Positions 34,201 to 47,119 of a stretch of DNA of 64,000 nucleotides are shown piece by piece. The translations under genes and the position numbers were made by a program. The stretch is from the NCBI GenBank assembly GCA_035079385.1, contig JAVHKY010000043.1, forward strand, positions 2,170,001-2,234,000. Direction: 5' to 3'. This DNA comes from Aspidiotus rigidus. Lineage: Eukaryota; Arthropoda; Insecta; Hemiptera; Diaspididae. Below the pieces are notes generated by a model. The model had not been told where the DNA came from and searched no databases. It saw only the letters and a program-made list of their open reading frames with translations. Numbering within the stretch: the first letter of the stretch is position 1; the number at the start of each line of letters is the position of its first letter.

Positions 34201-35608
34201 TACAGTAAAATAATACCGCCACACTACAGTAATCAACTATCAATTAAAGTTGTAAGAGGAAATAAATCCGTATACTGTAGGCCTAGTGAGTAAACGAAAT
34301 AAATGGATTGCTGGTAGGTAGTTTGAGCTAAGGTAATTTGTATTTGCTCCCAACTTACTGCAGAGAACAAAGGTAATTGTTTGAAAACAGAGAAGTATTA
34401 GTGGTATTTTCGAGAAGTCTTGTACCTATGAGTAATCAAAGGAGCAATTGTGGTATTGTAGTTTTCTTGAGATTCTCCTTCTCAGCATTCAGTTTTATTT
34501 TTTTCCGCCTCACTTTTTTATAATTTCTCACCTTTTTTTTTGTACCAAAAACTCTCATAGATATTTTAATTTTTGAGTCATTGAAAATAAAAAAATCTAG
34601 CTCATTTAACTCCCTTCTATAAATTCCTATTATTCAATTTTCAGGATAGCCTGGCACGATTAAATCGATTAAAAATGAAAGGCCAAAAGAAAAAAACTTT
34701 TCTTTATTTTTGCCAGAGCAATTTTGAAACAAATTTCACGGGCTCCGATTAGGTGGAATTTTTCGCTTTGTCACCAAAGACCACCAAGAGTGATTATCAA
34801 ACAAGAATTAATATTCAATTTGTATTCAACATTGCAGGTTTCAGACGTTGTAGTCGAACCATACAACACCATATTCTCACTGAAACATCTCATAGATCTC
34901 TCAGACGCTACTTACTGTATGGATAACGAAGCGCTATTCAATATCTATTACAATATATTGAGAGAAAGCGCACCTTTATACAGCGATTTAAATCATTTGA
35001 TATCTATATCTATTTCCGGTATCACGACATGTTTTCGTTTCCCTGCCGAAATAAACTCGGACCTGCGAAAGTTAGCTGTGAATATGGTGCCATTTCCGAG
35101 AATGCATTTTTTCATTCCTGGATTCGCTCCGCTGACGGCGGCCCGTAATTGGACGGTTACTCACCAAGCTTTGCCAGTTAAAGAATTGGCGAAAGGAATC
35201 TTCGACCCTAATAATATGTTTGTGGCGTGTGATCCGAGAAGTGGGCGTTATTTGACTGTTGCGGTAATTTTCCGCGGGCTTCTTTCTGTAAAAGAGGTCG
35301 AAGAAGAGATGGCTTCAATTCAAGAGCGAAATAATATGCTGTTCGTAGATTGGTTGACGAATAATTTAAAAATCGCCATCTGTGATGTCCCCTCTCGTGG
35401 TCTCATGGAATCCGCTACAATTATCGGAAATTCGACAAGTATGCAACAGGTTTTCAAAAGAATCTTGGATCAATTCGCCACAATGTTCAAACGTAAAGCC
35501 TTCATACATTGGTACACGGGGGAGGGTATGGAGGAAGACGAGTTTACGACAGCAGAAAATATAGCATCCGACATTATAGCTGAGTATGAACACCACCAGA
35601 CGGACTAA
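28298..35608 (+). CDS. Divergent beta-tubulin, five exons
   Basis: GTP-binding subunit of microtubules. Exons 28298-28354, 28785-28893, 30640-30835, 30942-31101 and 34838-35608 (TAA) join in matching phases to 430 residues. Beta identity is shown by MREI at the start, the VVEPYN loop, and [12 protein letters not shown] with the beta-type Lys in the alpha/beta contact. GTP-site residues are kept: QCGN, the Glu of TDLETG, Asn of YCMDNEA; the glycine loop is GGGSGSG (Ser for the usual Thr). Unlike ordinary beta-tubulins, substitutions are spread through the protein, the M-loop ([17 protein letters not shown]) is about two residues longer, and the protein stops at EYEHHQTD without the acidic C-terminal tail. 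It looks functional but specialised; testis or sperm use is a guess from insect precedent. Introns 2 and 4 are long and repeat-filled. The last donor (AAG|GTTCGC) is weak but phase-correct. Confidence 0.9.
30041..30515. repeat. Minisatellite in tubulin intron 2
   Basis: A ~40-50-bp unit of the form 'GATCCGGATC…GAAAGATCCCGTATTTTTTTC' recurs at about 30041, 30081, 30126, 30176, 30221 and again at 30420-30515. A hairpin (ATAACGGATAT at about 30350, mirrored at about 30378-30390) lies in the less regular middle. The - strand frame at 30037-30345 is an artefact of the repeat. Confidence 0.65.
31514..32297. mobile_element. ATTGGG-TTTAAA family repeat, copy 2, with nested insertion
   Basis: The outer element runs 31514-31792, is interrupted by the element at 31793-32285, and resumes with AAGACCCCAAT to 32297. 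Its ~280-bp body is close (about 88-90%) to 53824-54121, including GTTGGTAGCCCTGAC and CAGTAGCGCTCTCTA. It is placed in intron 4 of the tubulin gene. Confidence 0.7.
31793..32285. mobile_element. Nested TA-flanked MITE, 493 bp
   Basis: The ends ATGATAGAACGCCCG (31793) and CGGGCGTTCTATCAT (to 32285) are perfect inverted repeats of 15 bp, bordered by TA at 31791-31792 and 32286-32287. The TA duplication and the clean interruption of the host repeat support a Tc1/mariner-type insertion. Inside are CCGGCAGGAC motifs repeated in both orientations and a run of 22 A at 31938-31959. Confidence 0.7.
33346..33685. mobile_element. MITE, family CTGCCGTACAAAGTT, copy 2
   Basis: The left end CTGCAGTACAAAGTTAAATT from 33346 is mirrored by AATTTAACTTTGTACGGCAG ending at 33685. 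The interior differs from copy 1 (20256-20715). A weaker, probably older member spans about 33958-34112 (GCCGCGCGAAGTTGAATTAA versus TCAATTGAACTTGGTCCGAC). Confidence 0.6.
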
Positions 35609-38520
35609 TTTAAAAATATGTGTCACGAAAAATAGAGGAATTCGTTGTACATATTTTAATTTGATCGACAAGATGGTGACGACGCTCACTTCTTTTGTTA
35701 GTGATGTTCAGTTTATCGTTGACGTAAGAATACTTATATTTATTAATTTTGTTATTGTTTCCAATTTGTGTAAAAAAAATTTATTCCTTCGCCTTGAAAA
35801 ATAAGAAACTGTACAGATTTGTGTCGATGATTACTTGAATGCACATTGACTAGAACTTGAGTTGCGGATTACAAGTGAAATCGACGGCGACGCTCAACAG
35901 GAATACAAATATTTTTCCTAGGAACCAACTATATCAAATGATCTTTTCTCTCTGCCAAAGAAAATTGAAAAGAGTATGTTAGAAATTAATTGCTTTTCAT
36001 CCGTTTTTTATGTCACGTAGGCCTATTTTATAGAATTTTATTATAGGATAATAGAAAACCGGGTATCGCTCCATTTCTGAATTATTTCATATATTTTCGT
36101 AATTTAGGATGCGCGTTTTGGATGTACCATCAGCCCCTGTAGTCAGTATCCGCTCTCATATTAAAGAATTTCCCAATTTTTTTAGAAGATATTGTCACTT
36201 GTCAGACGAAAATTTTAGTTTATAATATGTAACCTTCAAAGTACTCATTGCATTTTTTACTTTTTTTTTAATTAATTTATTTACACGTGCGTTTAAACCG
36301 CATAAACTGATTACTTATCAGAATTATCGGCTCGATGAAAATTTTAGGTCATAACAGAGATACAGCAGGAGGAAAAATTGAAATTATAGAAAAGAAAATA
36401 AATAAATTTATTGCGGGGGTTTGTTTTTAATTTATTAAAGTCATTGCAGGAAGCAGAAGTGGTTGTTAATAGAAAACAGAGAGAAAATAGAGGAGACTTT
36501 GAGAGCAAAGCACTAGAAGAGGTGGTATATTGTATAGGATGAAGTGTTGGTGATACAATAATGAAGTGAGGAAGCGGTGAAAAATGCCCAAGGAAAACGT
36601 ACGTAGGAGTGGGTATGACAAATGTGACCTATTCTGAGACGTAATGAGATGATACGAGTATCTTCATGTCAACAGATTTTGTTGCCAAAGGGACCGATTG
36701 CTCTTCGATTGATCAGATAAGTTTGTATGAACAGTTAGTTTAGTGGTCGTAATTGCATGCAAAAGTGAGCCAAGATGAAAAAAAAAAAAGAAATAGATAC
36801 ATTCAACCTGAAATCGCCCCCTCCCCTCCCAAAAAAAATAAATAAATAAAATAATGAGTTATTTTCTTTTGGTGACTGAGGATTCTACGTAGGTAGTTAA
36901 AATGAATGAGAACGAGTCGTCATGTAGCATTATGTAGCCTAGGTCAGGAGTGTAGTGTAAAATAAAAGAGTCAGATAATACGTATCCTATCAATGAGAAG
37001 AACACGAACTCTTTCGTAAATTTGTCAGAGTAAGCTAAGTGGAAGACATTTTGAGAACGAGGCGTAACCATTCCATGAAATTCTACCAACTCACCTATCT
37101 AGTCTTGTATTAGATCGAACAACCATTATTTATTCTCACTCTTTTGTAAAGCTGCAAAATGAACGCGGCTGAGTACCCCATTTTCTAGAATAGTAATATT
37201 AAATAATATCTAACGGACAGGTCTCTCATTGGTCGACACCGCGCCCAGTCAGCAGTATTCAGCGATAATTCAGCAGACCCACCCTTTCATCTAGAGGTGG
37301 CGCCAGACTTCATAGATTATAATGCTGACTAGGTCCTTCATTCTGTTTAGTTTCGAACCCCTTGCGGGCTCCGGATCTACAAGAAGAATTCTCCTCTCCC
37401 CGTTGTGTCATCAACAAACGGCAGGATCCACGCTCACACCTCGGCCATGCCTCGCGACACCCTGGCTCCGGATCCAGACGTGAACCCCCGACATATGCAA
37501 TCCGGTCACCACCTGATTCCATATGCCGACCATCCTTTGGCGCCCTAAACTATAAAATTCGTGCACCCAAGTACCGCCGAAACTCAAACCAGACGTACTC
37601 CACGAACTGTGTCGCCGCTCAGGTCACACGCACGTAACCCTAGGTGAAACCGTACCTTTTATTAGACCCGTCGTACGTCATCCACTCTATATAGGTACAT
37701 ACCTAAAAGTCATTCAGATCAGACGCACCATAATCAAATCAATAATCGAGTGCATATCAATGCAATAACAGAAGTCAGACAAGGCTCAAACTAAATTGGA
37801 GTAGCATATCTCATAATATGCGCAAACGAATAATCAACATTTTCTATTCGTCGAAAGAATAGTTTATCATCCCTTATCACTTGAAAGGTTCACTCTTCTC
37901 ATTCATTCGTTCACCCTATCCGTAATGATAATACTAATCTATATGATAGGCTAATTTACGTCATGCATACTATAAATAGGTGTACCCCGTGAGCACTTCA
38001 CAATCCAGTAGATTACTCACCCTAATCAATCCAAACTATTGACCAATCAGCCTTCACAAATACCACTAATAAGCACTCGTATTTAATGAGATAATAACAC
38101 AGATATCACCGAACCTACGAACACGAATGCCAACAAACCGGACAAGACGTACTATTCATTCAGATAATGTGACACCAATTCGCCCGCATTGTTTATTTCA
38201 ACCCTTCGATCCACGAGGCTCGTAATTTTTTATATAAGGAGAAGGCTATGACCACCAGTAAGTCACCCATTCCCTTATTCCAAACAATACTGGTAACTTG
38301 TCGACAACTACGAGTGCATGATCCGCACACGTCATGCGTGCGCTGAGCGTCTCGTGGTGTATCTTGTACCAAAGTCGTCGAAAATCTGCGCTAGTCAGTT
38401 TCGATGCATTTTTACGGGTATGAAAAACAGTTTCAGTGATTCGTATTTTGCTCGGGCTCGGGCAGGGTTTCTCAATTTCGAGCGTGTAGGTTAGAAGAAT
38501 ACACGTTTCTATTCACGTGG
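35609..38520. other. About 2.9 kb with no supported gene
   Basis: The first part is AT-rich 3' flank of the tubulin gene. At about 37310-37640 composition changes to GC-rich with GGATCCGG- and CTCCGGATC-type strings. That patch may be a transposon leader or LTR remnant, but I cannot match it to a family. Confidence 0.4.
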
Positions 38521-38524
38521 ATAT
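38521..38524. repeat. Target-site duplication (ATAT), left
   Basis: ATAT directly outside the left LTR equals ATAT at 44038-44041 outside the right LTR, marking the insertion point of the Ty3/Gypsy element. Confidence 0.8.
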
Positions 38525-38949
38525 TGTGATGTTCTACCAGTCACCAAATATCTCTTGACACCGATAATAAAGAACAATTACGAAAACCGAGCTTTATTAC
38601 TGGTACCGCAAGTACAACACTTCTAAACACCGTTAAACTGTAACACAATCGCGTTAAAGAACGAGAACGCGTTAACTATTGCTTTAAGATTACAAATGAA
38701 TCGCTTTATCGGGTTGCTGCCGGCTATTTATAGTCTCACCCTTATTTCCGGAATTCTCGAGATTTCTTCTAGAACGGCAAACAGGTTATGCAAGAGTCCT
38801 TACAATAAATCGAGCACGTTCTAGGTTGTTCAAGCGTATTCGGCGAAGTAGTTAAGCGATAAGTACGCTTCCTTACAGCGTCTGCTATTATTAAAAGTTT
38901 AGCGGCTTGTGCAAGCTTGGTGCTTGCGCCTTCATAGCAGAACGCCACA
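38525..38949 (-). repeat. 3' LTR of the Ty3/Gypsy element
   Basis: 425 bp, starting TG and ending CA on both strands as usual for LTRs. Compared with the other LTR it has four single-base differences (in the first ten bases, two near 38668-38678, and one near 38877). It contains a CTATTTATAG stretch that may serve as TATA box on the - strand. Confidence 0.95.
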
Positions 38950-38960
38950 CTTTCCCCTCC
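38950..38960 (-). other. Polypurine tract
   Basis: On the - strand GGAGGGGAAAG lies directly before the 3' LTR and directly after the integrase stop codon. It is the expected primer site for plus-strand DNA synthesis. Confidence 0.85.
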
Positions 38961-39578
38961 TCAGTTTTGAACGTCTCGTTCAAACGCCGGACTCCATACA
39001 GCCAGTCTATTTTGGTGGACCACTTTGAACTTTCTGTCCTGTTGGATGCAATAGATGACATCGTTGATTCTCTTCACGACTGTCCAAGATCTTTCCCAAT
39101 TGCACTGTAATTTTGGGTTCTTCCCTTTCTTTCTCTGTGGGTTGTAGAACCACACCCTATCCTGAGGTTCAAACTTGGTTTCATCTGCACAGATGTCATA
39201 GCGTGCCTTCATCCGGTCGCTAGCAACTTCTAAATTTTCCCTGACCAGCTCATGTACCTGCTTAAGTCGGTTCTTCAGTTCTTGCGTAAATGGCTTGACT
39301 TCTTGAGGTGGCTGAGGAGGGGTGCCCAGCTCTAAATCACACGGTAATCGAAGTTCTCTTCCAAAAATGATTTTTGCAGGTGTTTCCTTGGTGCTCTCAT
39401 GGATTGAAGACCGATAGGCTAGCAGGAACAATGGAAGTAGCTTGTCCCAATTTCGCTGGTCATTATCAATTACTTTGGATAGGAATTGGTCTATTGTTTT
39501 GTTGAACCTCTCGACCATACCATCAGATTGTGGGTGGAGTGGTGTTGTACAAGTTTTCAATCCCATTAGCTTAGCCAC
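38961..39578 (-). pseudogene. Integrase C-terminal part, frameshifted from Pol
   Basis: The frame encodes the end of the integrase catalytic core: PLHPQSDGMVERFNKTIDQF contains the Glu of the DDE triad and the usual 'HPQSDG-VER-N' block. It goes on through AYRSSIHESTKETPAKIIFG to a C-terminal domain with the QDRVWFYNPQRKKGKNPKL stretch, ending FERDVQN. In Ty3/Gypsy this is continuous with Pol. Here it lies in the neighbouring frame because one base is missing near 39570-39580, between LEKWLS of the upstream frame and AKLMGLK of this one. Confidence 0.9.
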
Positions 39579-42271
39579 TTCTCCAATACCTGGGATTCAA
39601 AGTTTCTTCCCTGGTCTAAGTATAACTCCAGAGGTACTCCAAACCTCGAAATCCAGTTTTCCACCAGCGCTGTTGCAACAGTGACGGCTTCACAATTTGG
39701 CAGTGGGTAAGCATCCATCCATTTGCTGAAATAATCTCCTACCACTAGAATATAACGATTACCTTGGTCAGTTTCTGGAAATGGTCCTGAGATATCTGCC
39801 ACAATCCGTTCAAAAGGGTATCCCACATTGTAGTTTTGCATCTTAGCTCGGCCCCTAGTATTGGGCCCCTTACTGGCATTACATGTTCTGCAACATTGAA
39901 TCCAATCCTCTATATCACTTCTACAGGCTGGCCAGTAAAACCGTTCCCGAATCTTGGCCAATGTTTTTGTTATTCCAAGATGACTACCAGATGCGTTATC
40001 CTGAACACTCTTCAAGACATCCGGAACAAGTGCTTCAGGTATCAGTAGTTGGCGCCGGTGTGATCTGCCATCTGTTGTTTCCCAGATCCGGTAAACAATT
40101 CCATCTTCTACTTGAAGCGAGTCCCATTGTGACCATAAAATCTTTAAATTTACTGACTGCGAGCTGATATCCTGCCAGACTGGTCGTTCACCTTTCTCCT
40201 TCCAGGCTAAGATGACTGAAATATCTTTATCCTGTTGTTGAGCATTTTTCATATCCATATTGGAACTTAGTTGTATGGCTTTGACTGAGACTTCCTTCTT
40301 CTCTTGTTTGCAACAATGACTACAGTCTTCTGAGCATGGTCTTCTTGATAATGAATCAGCATTCTGATGACTTTTTCCTCTCCGGTGGATTATTTCAAAA
40401 GTATAAGTTTGCAGGTATTGCAGCCATCTAGCCATCTGCCCTTCTGGTTCTTTGAAATTCATTATCCACTGTAAAGCAGCATGATCAGTTCGTAGCAAGA
40501 ATTTCTGGCCATACAGGTACTTGTGGAAATTTTTCATTGATTTTATAACGGCTAGTAATTCTTTTCTGGTCACACAATAATTTTGTTCTGTCTTACTCAG
40601 GGTCTTGCTAAAATAGGCAATGACTCGCTCCCCTGATTCATATTCTTGCGACAATACGGCACCCATAGCAAAATTACTGCAATCTGTATCAAGAATAAAC
40701 CTTTTAGTTGGATCTGGATAGGCTAGTACTGGCGTGGAGCACATTCTCTTCTTGAGTTTGTTGAAGGCCTTTTGACATTCACTGGTCCATTCAAATGGAT
40801 GTTCTTTTTCAGTTAAACGGTTCAACGGTTTCACAATGTTTGCAAAATTCTTTACAAATCTTCTGTAGTATGAACATAGACTTAGGAAACTTTTTACTTC
40901 AGTACAATCCTTTGGTGTTGGCCATTGAGTTATTGCTTCTACTTTCCTTGGGTCAGTCTTCAAACCGTCAGCTGAAACAATATGGCCCAAGTATCTGACT
41001 TCTTTCTTGAATAATGAGCACTTCTTTAAGGAAAGTTTGAGACCTGCTTCTTGTAATTTTTGGAAAACGATCCTCAGGTGTTCTATGTGCTCTTCAGGTG
41101 TCTCGCTGAAGACAATCACGCCATCCATGTACACTAGGCAAATTTTTCCAATGACATCTTTCAAAATCTTTTCCACAAGGCGTTCAAACGTGGCTGGTGC
41201 GTTACATAAACCAAACGGCATGACATTAAATTGCCATAATCCTCCAGTGGTACAAAACGCGGTCTTCTCTTTATCATCTGGGTGCACCTCCACTTGCCAA
41301 AAGCCACTCTTCATGTCAATTACTGAAAACCATCTTGCTCCTCTTAAAATGTCAAAAAGATCATCCATTCTTGGCAGGGGATAGCTGTCTTTGACAGTAA
41401 CATCAATAAGCTTCCGGAAGTCAACGCAGAATCTTAAAGTTCCATCTTTCTTTGGTGCTAGTGTTACTGGCAAAGCCCATGGACTAGAGGACAGTTCTAT
41501 AACTCCTGGTTTCAGCATCTCTTCCAGTTGACGTTTCATCTCTGCTTCCTTGGCAAACGACATTCTTCTGGGTCGCTGCCTGATTGGAGCCGCGTCACCA
41601 GTGTTTATGCGATGTTGAACGATAGAAGTCCTCCCTAAGTCATTTTCATCTTTAGCAAAAATGCTCTGGTAATCTTCCAAAAATTTATTGAAACTTGACA
41701 TAGTTTTACAATCCAAATCTTTCTTCACTTCATCGACTACAAAACTTAGTTCTTCAACTTTGGTCTGGAGGAGACGATCCTTGGCTTCCAACTCATAAAG
41801 TGGTATATCTCCATGGGGACCTCTTAAAAGGTTATACTTCAGATCAATAATCAACCCATACTTTCGCATTAAATCCAGGCCCAGAATACAGTCATCCTCG
41901 ATATCAGCAAGGATGAATTTTCCAGTTATTACCATTGAGGAAATCTTGATGGATAGCTGGACAGTAGCCTTGGTCCAAGCTTGTTCACCCATGGCAGTCC
42001 TGAGGCGGTGCTTTTCTCTCCAATTAATGGATAGGCCTGGGATGTCCTTGACCAATTGTGTCTTGATAACTGAACCAGTAGCAGCACAGTCCACGCACAT
42101 GTCTATATTGCGTCCAATGCTATCATTCCATCCCGATACATAGACGTTCTCACTCGAAGTGCGCATTTTGGAAATCCTTATTTCTTGTGCCCTTCTGCTT
42201 GGCCCTGGAGTTGGTTGGCCCCTGGCAACTCCAGGTTGGAGTTTTCCGCCTTCTTCTGCAGAGATTTCCAC
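39566..42271 (-). pseudogene. Pol polyprotein: protease, reverse transcriptase, RNase H, start of integrase
   Basis: A 901-codon frame. The protease region has MCVDCAATGSVI at about residue 57, where the usual D-T/S-G triad reads D-C-A. The reverse transcriptase has RFCVDFRKLIDVTVKDSYPL, SVIDMKSGFWQVEVHPDD and QFNVMPFGLCNAPATF, but the catalytic box is LVYMDGVIVF: the second Asp is Gly. RNase H follows (DTDCSNFAMGAVLSQ, LLRTDHAALQW, NADSLSR). The integrase HHCC finger is HLGITKTL…CRTC, and the first two acidic residues lie in VADISGP and YLDQGRNFES. The frame overlaps gag by 94 bases in the -1 register, suggesting ribosomal frameshifting; I see no classic slippery heptamer. It stops early (LEKWLS) through a one-base loss. 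Confidence 0.93.
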
Positions 42272-43548
42272 TTAGGGCAATTGGGCTTGATGTGACCCTC
42301 TTCATCACAGTGGTAGCATCGACGTTTGTCTCCAGTTGGTCCAACCTTTGTTTGCTTCAAAACTGTGGAACCTTGTCTACGGGACGCCTTTCTTGCAGCT
42401 TCTACTTCCAGGGCAAAGGATAATGCTTCTTTCAAGGTTTTGCAACGTGCCATCCGAACTTGACTCCGAACCTCCCAGTCAAAAATTCCGTCAATGAATG
42501 CCTCAGATGCAGTTTGTTCAATGGCTGACACAGTAGCTTCTGGGTAAGCTTGTTGAGTTAATTTTAGGATTTCGCTTGAAAACGCTTGAAGACTTTCTCC
42601 ACGGTTCTGTCGACGGTATTTCAGTTCTCTTCTTCTGATGGGAGCTAAGTGAGCTTGACCAAAGCGTTGTTCAAGGACCACCTCAACCAACTTTTGGTAA
42701 TTCTTCTTGTCATCCTCGGCAATGTTGGACAACAGCTGAAGTGCAGCTCCTCTCAAGCTGACAATCAAATTACCAGCCTTGGCTTTGTCATCCCATCCAT
42801 TGAGTTGAGCTGCAATTTCAAACTGTGATTTATACAGTTCCCAAGAGATCTCGCCATCAAATGTTGGTATTTTGACTTTGGCCTTTGATGGTTCCATAAC
42901 TGGTATGTTTCCTTCATTAGATCCAGAACTGAAAAAAGTAACGCCTGGCGGATCCACAAACATGCTTACTGTTGGATTTCCTTCCAGTCTTTGAAGTCGT
43001 TCCTGTATAACTTTCCATTGTTGCCCAAATTCCTCGACCTGATGTTGGATTCCCTCAACCTGATGTTGGATTGGTTCAATTTGGCGTTTAACCTCAACAT
43101 CGATAGTCTCTCTTAGCCCATCAAAGATTTCTGCCTTATTTTGTTCGAGTTTCTCCTCCATTGCATTCTTGTTCCGTTCGAGTTTCTCCTCCATTGCGTT
43201 CTCCATTGCATTCTTGTTCTGTTCGAGTTTCTGTTCAATTTTCTGGTCTATTGCAGTAAACCCAGTCTTCAGATCTTCTGAATTTTTAGCCATTGTATCT
43301 GTCGACATTTGCAGCATTGCACTCAAATCTATAGCTGGAGACTGCTTTGTTGGCGTACCGGTCCCAAGGTTTCCAGTAGCCTCGTCAACCTCAAATTCAA
43401 AATTGGCCACGTCCAAACCCGAGTCTTCGAATGCTTTTTCCAGATGATCGGCTAATTCATTTTTGGTTCCGCTAACAGAGAGGTTACGATTCCGGAGTTC
43501 CTCGCGGAGTTGATCCAGAGTAAGTTCATGAAACTTCTTCTTCACCAT
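42178..43548 (-). CDS. Gag protein with SAP-like N-terminus and CCHC knuckle
   Basis: 456 residues, structural capsid protein of the retrotransposon. Residues ~7-42 (LTLDQLREELRNRNLSVSGT then KNELADHLEKAF) look like a SAP helix-extension-helix motif, usually DNA-binding. Residues ~105-145 contain a repeated KLEQNKNAMEEKLE unit forming a coiled coil. The middle (PTFDGEISWELYKSQFEIAA onward) is a typical Gypsy capsid region, followed by the nucleocapsid zinc knuckle CYHCDEEGHIKPNC. The frame is intact, with ATG right after the primer site. Its end overlaps Pol. Confidence 0.92.
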   Translation of the reverse strand: MVKKKFHELTLDQLREELRNRNLSVSGTKNELADHLEKAFEDSGLDVANFEFEVDEATGNLGTGTPTKQSPAIDLSAMLQMSTDTMAKNSEDLKTGFTAIDQKIEQKLEQNKNAMENAMEEKLERNKNAMEEKLEQNKAEIFDGLRETIDVEVKRQIEPIQHQVEGIQHQVEEFGQQWKVIQERLQRLEGNPTVSMFVDPPGVTFFSSGSNEGNIPVMEPSKAKVKIPTFDGEISWELYKSQFEIAAQLNGWDDKAKAGNLIVSLRGAALQLLSNIAEDDKKNYQKLVEVVLEQRFGQAHLAPIRRRELKYRRQNRGESLQAFSSEILKLTQQAYPEATVSAIEQTASEAFIDGIFDWEVRSQVRMARCKTLKEALSFALEVEAARKASRRQGSTVLKQTKVGPTGDKRRCYHCDEEGHIKPNCPKWKSLQKKAENSNLELPGANQLQGQAEGHKK

Positions 43549-43591
43549 CTTGAATCACCATCAGTTTCAAACGCACAGAGTAGGCTTACAC

Positions 43592-43610
43592 AATCCCACT
43601 TCTGACACCA
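43592..43610 (-). other. Primer-binding site complementary to tRNA-Leu
   Basis: On the - strand, two bases after the 5' LTR, the sequence TGGTGTCAGAAGTGGG and the next three bases are complementary to the 3' end (with CCA) of animal tRNA-Leu of the CAG type. This would prime minus-strand synthesis. Confidence 0.8.
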
Positions 43611-43612
43611 GT

Positions 43613-44037
43613 TGTGACGTTCTACCAGTCACCAAATATCTCTTGACACCGATAATAAAGAACAATTACGAAAACCGAGCTTTATTACTGGTACCGCAAG
43701 TACAACACTTCTAAACACCGTTAAACTGTAACACAATCGCGTTAAAGAACGAGAACACGTTAACTCTTGCTTTAAGATTACAAATGAATCGCTTTATCGG
43801 GTTGCTGCCGGCTATTTATAGTCTCACCCTTATTTCCGGAATTCTCGAGATTTCTTCTAGAACGGCAAACAGGTTATGCAAGAGTCCTTACAATAAATCG
43901 AGCACGTTCTAGGTTGTTCAAGCGTATTCGGCGAAGTAGTTAAGCGATAAGTACGCTTCCTTACGGCGTCTGCTATTATTAAAAGTTTAGCGGCTTGTGC
44001 AAGCTTGGTGCTTGCGCCTTCATAGCAGAACGCCACA
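43613..44037 (-). repeat. 5' LTR of the Ty3/Gypsy element
   Basis: 425 bp, 421 identical to the 3' LTR. In element orientation it begins TGTGGCG and ends CGTCACA; promoter and transcription start should lie here. Confidence 0.95.
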
Positions 44038-44041
44038 ATAT

Positions 44042-46484
<2,443 letters not shown>

Positions 46485-46627
46485 CGTTGAACATTCGACA
46501 TTACAAAATATTCTCATCGGAGACATACTGAAGTCATAATGGGGAAATTGGAATATTTTGGGGATATTTTACATACATAGGGACATGATACCGGTATTTC
46601 TGCCACGGGGACATCAAACGTTCAACG
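46485..46627. mobile_element. MITE, family GTTGAACATTTG, copy 2
   Basis: The ends CGTTGAACATTCGACATTAC and GGGACATCAAACGTTCAACG form an imperfect inverted repeat. The body matches the inverse of 12434-12572, with roughly three quarters of positions shared. Confidence 0.6.
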
Positions 46628-47119
46628 AGAAAATGTATGGTACACAGTAATGGAAACTATTCAAATATGCGGTCTTTGAAGATGAAATAGACGAATACGT
46701 GGTTTACCTTACACCGCACGTTGTATTTGTAACCAAGTGACCTCAAGGTATTGATGGTAGAGCACATTGACGCTGAATACGGGAAATCTTGAGTGTTTCA
46801 GTCTCGTCAAAAATAACACCGACCAGTCCCTCATGTCAGCCTAAAGACCCATGGTTTGTTTGTTCTTCTGCAATGATTTTTCTGATTCTCTACTTCGTCA
46901 GATTTGGATGAACGATTACCTCGTAGGATTGGAAATTGATGGTTCTCACACTTCCCTGCAAAGCACACTTTATCCAATTACTTGGATGAGATCCAGGTGT
47001 GCACCAACCATTGAAGGACAAGCGCTCACCATGTTGTTCCCTTTTTTGACACGTGCGGTGATATTGTGCTACCATCAATCACACCTAATTCTAATTAAAA
47101 AATGTACTTTATTCGACAT

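Larger units (their letters stand above)
38525..44037 (-). mobile_element. Ty3/Gypsy LTR retrotransposon, 5.5 kb
   Basis: Complete from LTR to LTR on the - strand: 5' LTR 43613-44037, primer-binding site, gag, pol in a -1 frame, polypurine tract, 3' LTR 38525-38949, and a 4-bp ATAT target duplication. The LTRs differ at 4 of 425 positions, so the insertion is recent. The order protease, reverse transcriptase, RNase H, integrase within Pol is that of Ty3/Gypsy; no envelope-like gene and no chromodomain are seen. This copy is not autonomous: Pol has a frameshift in integrase and a changed reverse-transcriptase active site. Confidence 0.95.

Noticed and set aside
35366..35689. 107-codon frame on - strand
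   Set aside because: Antisense of the last tubulin exon.
37310..37637. Overlapping frames in a GC-rich patch
   Set aside because: Both strands open because of composition; no domain or repeat-family match could be supported.
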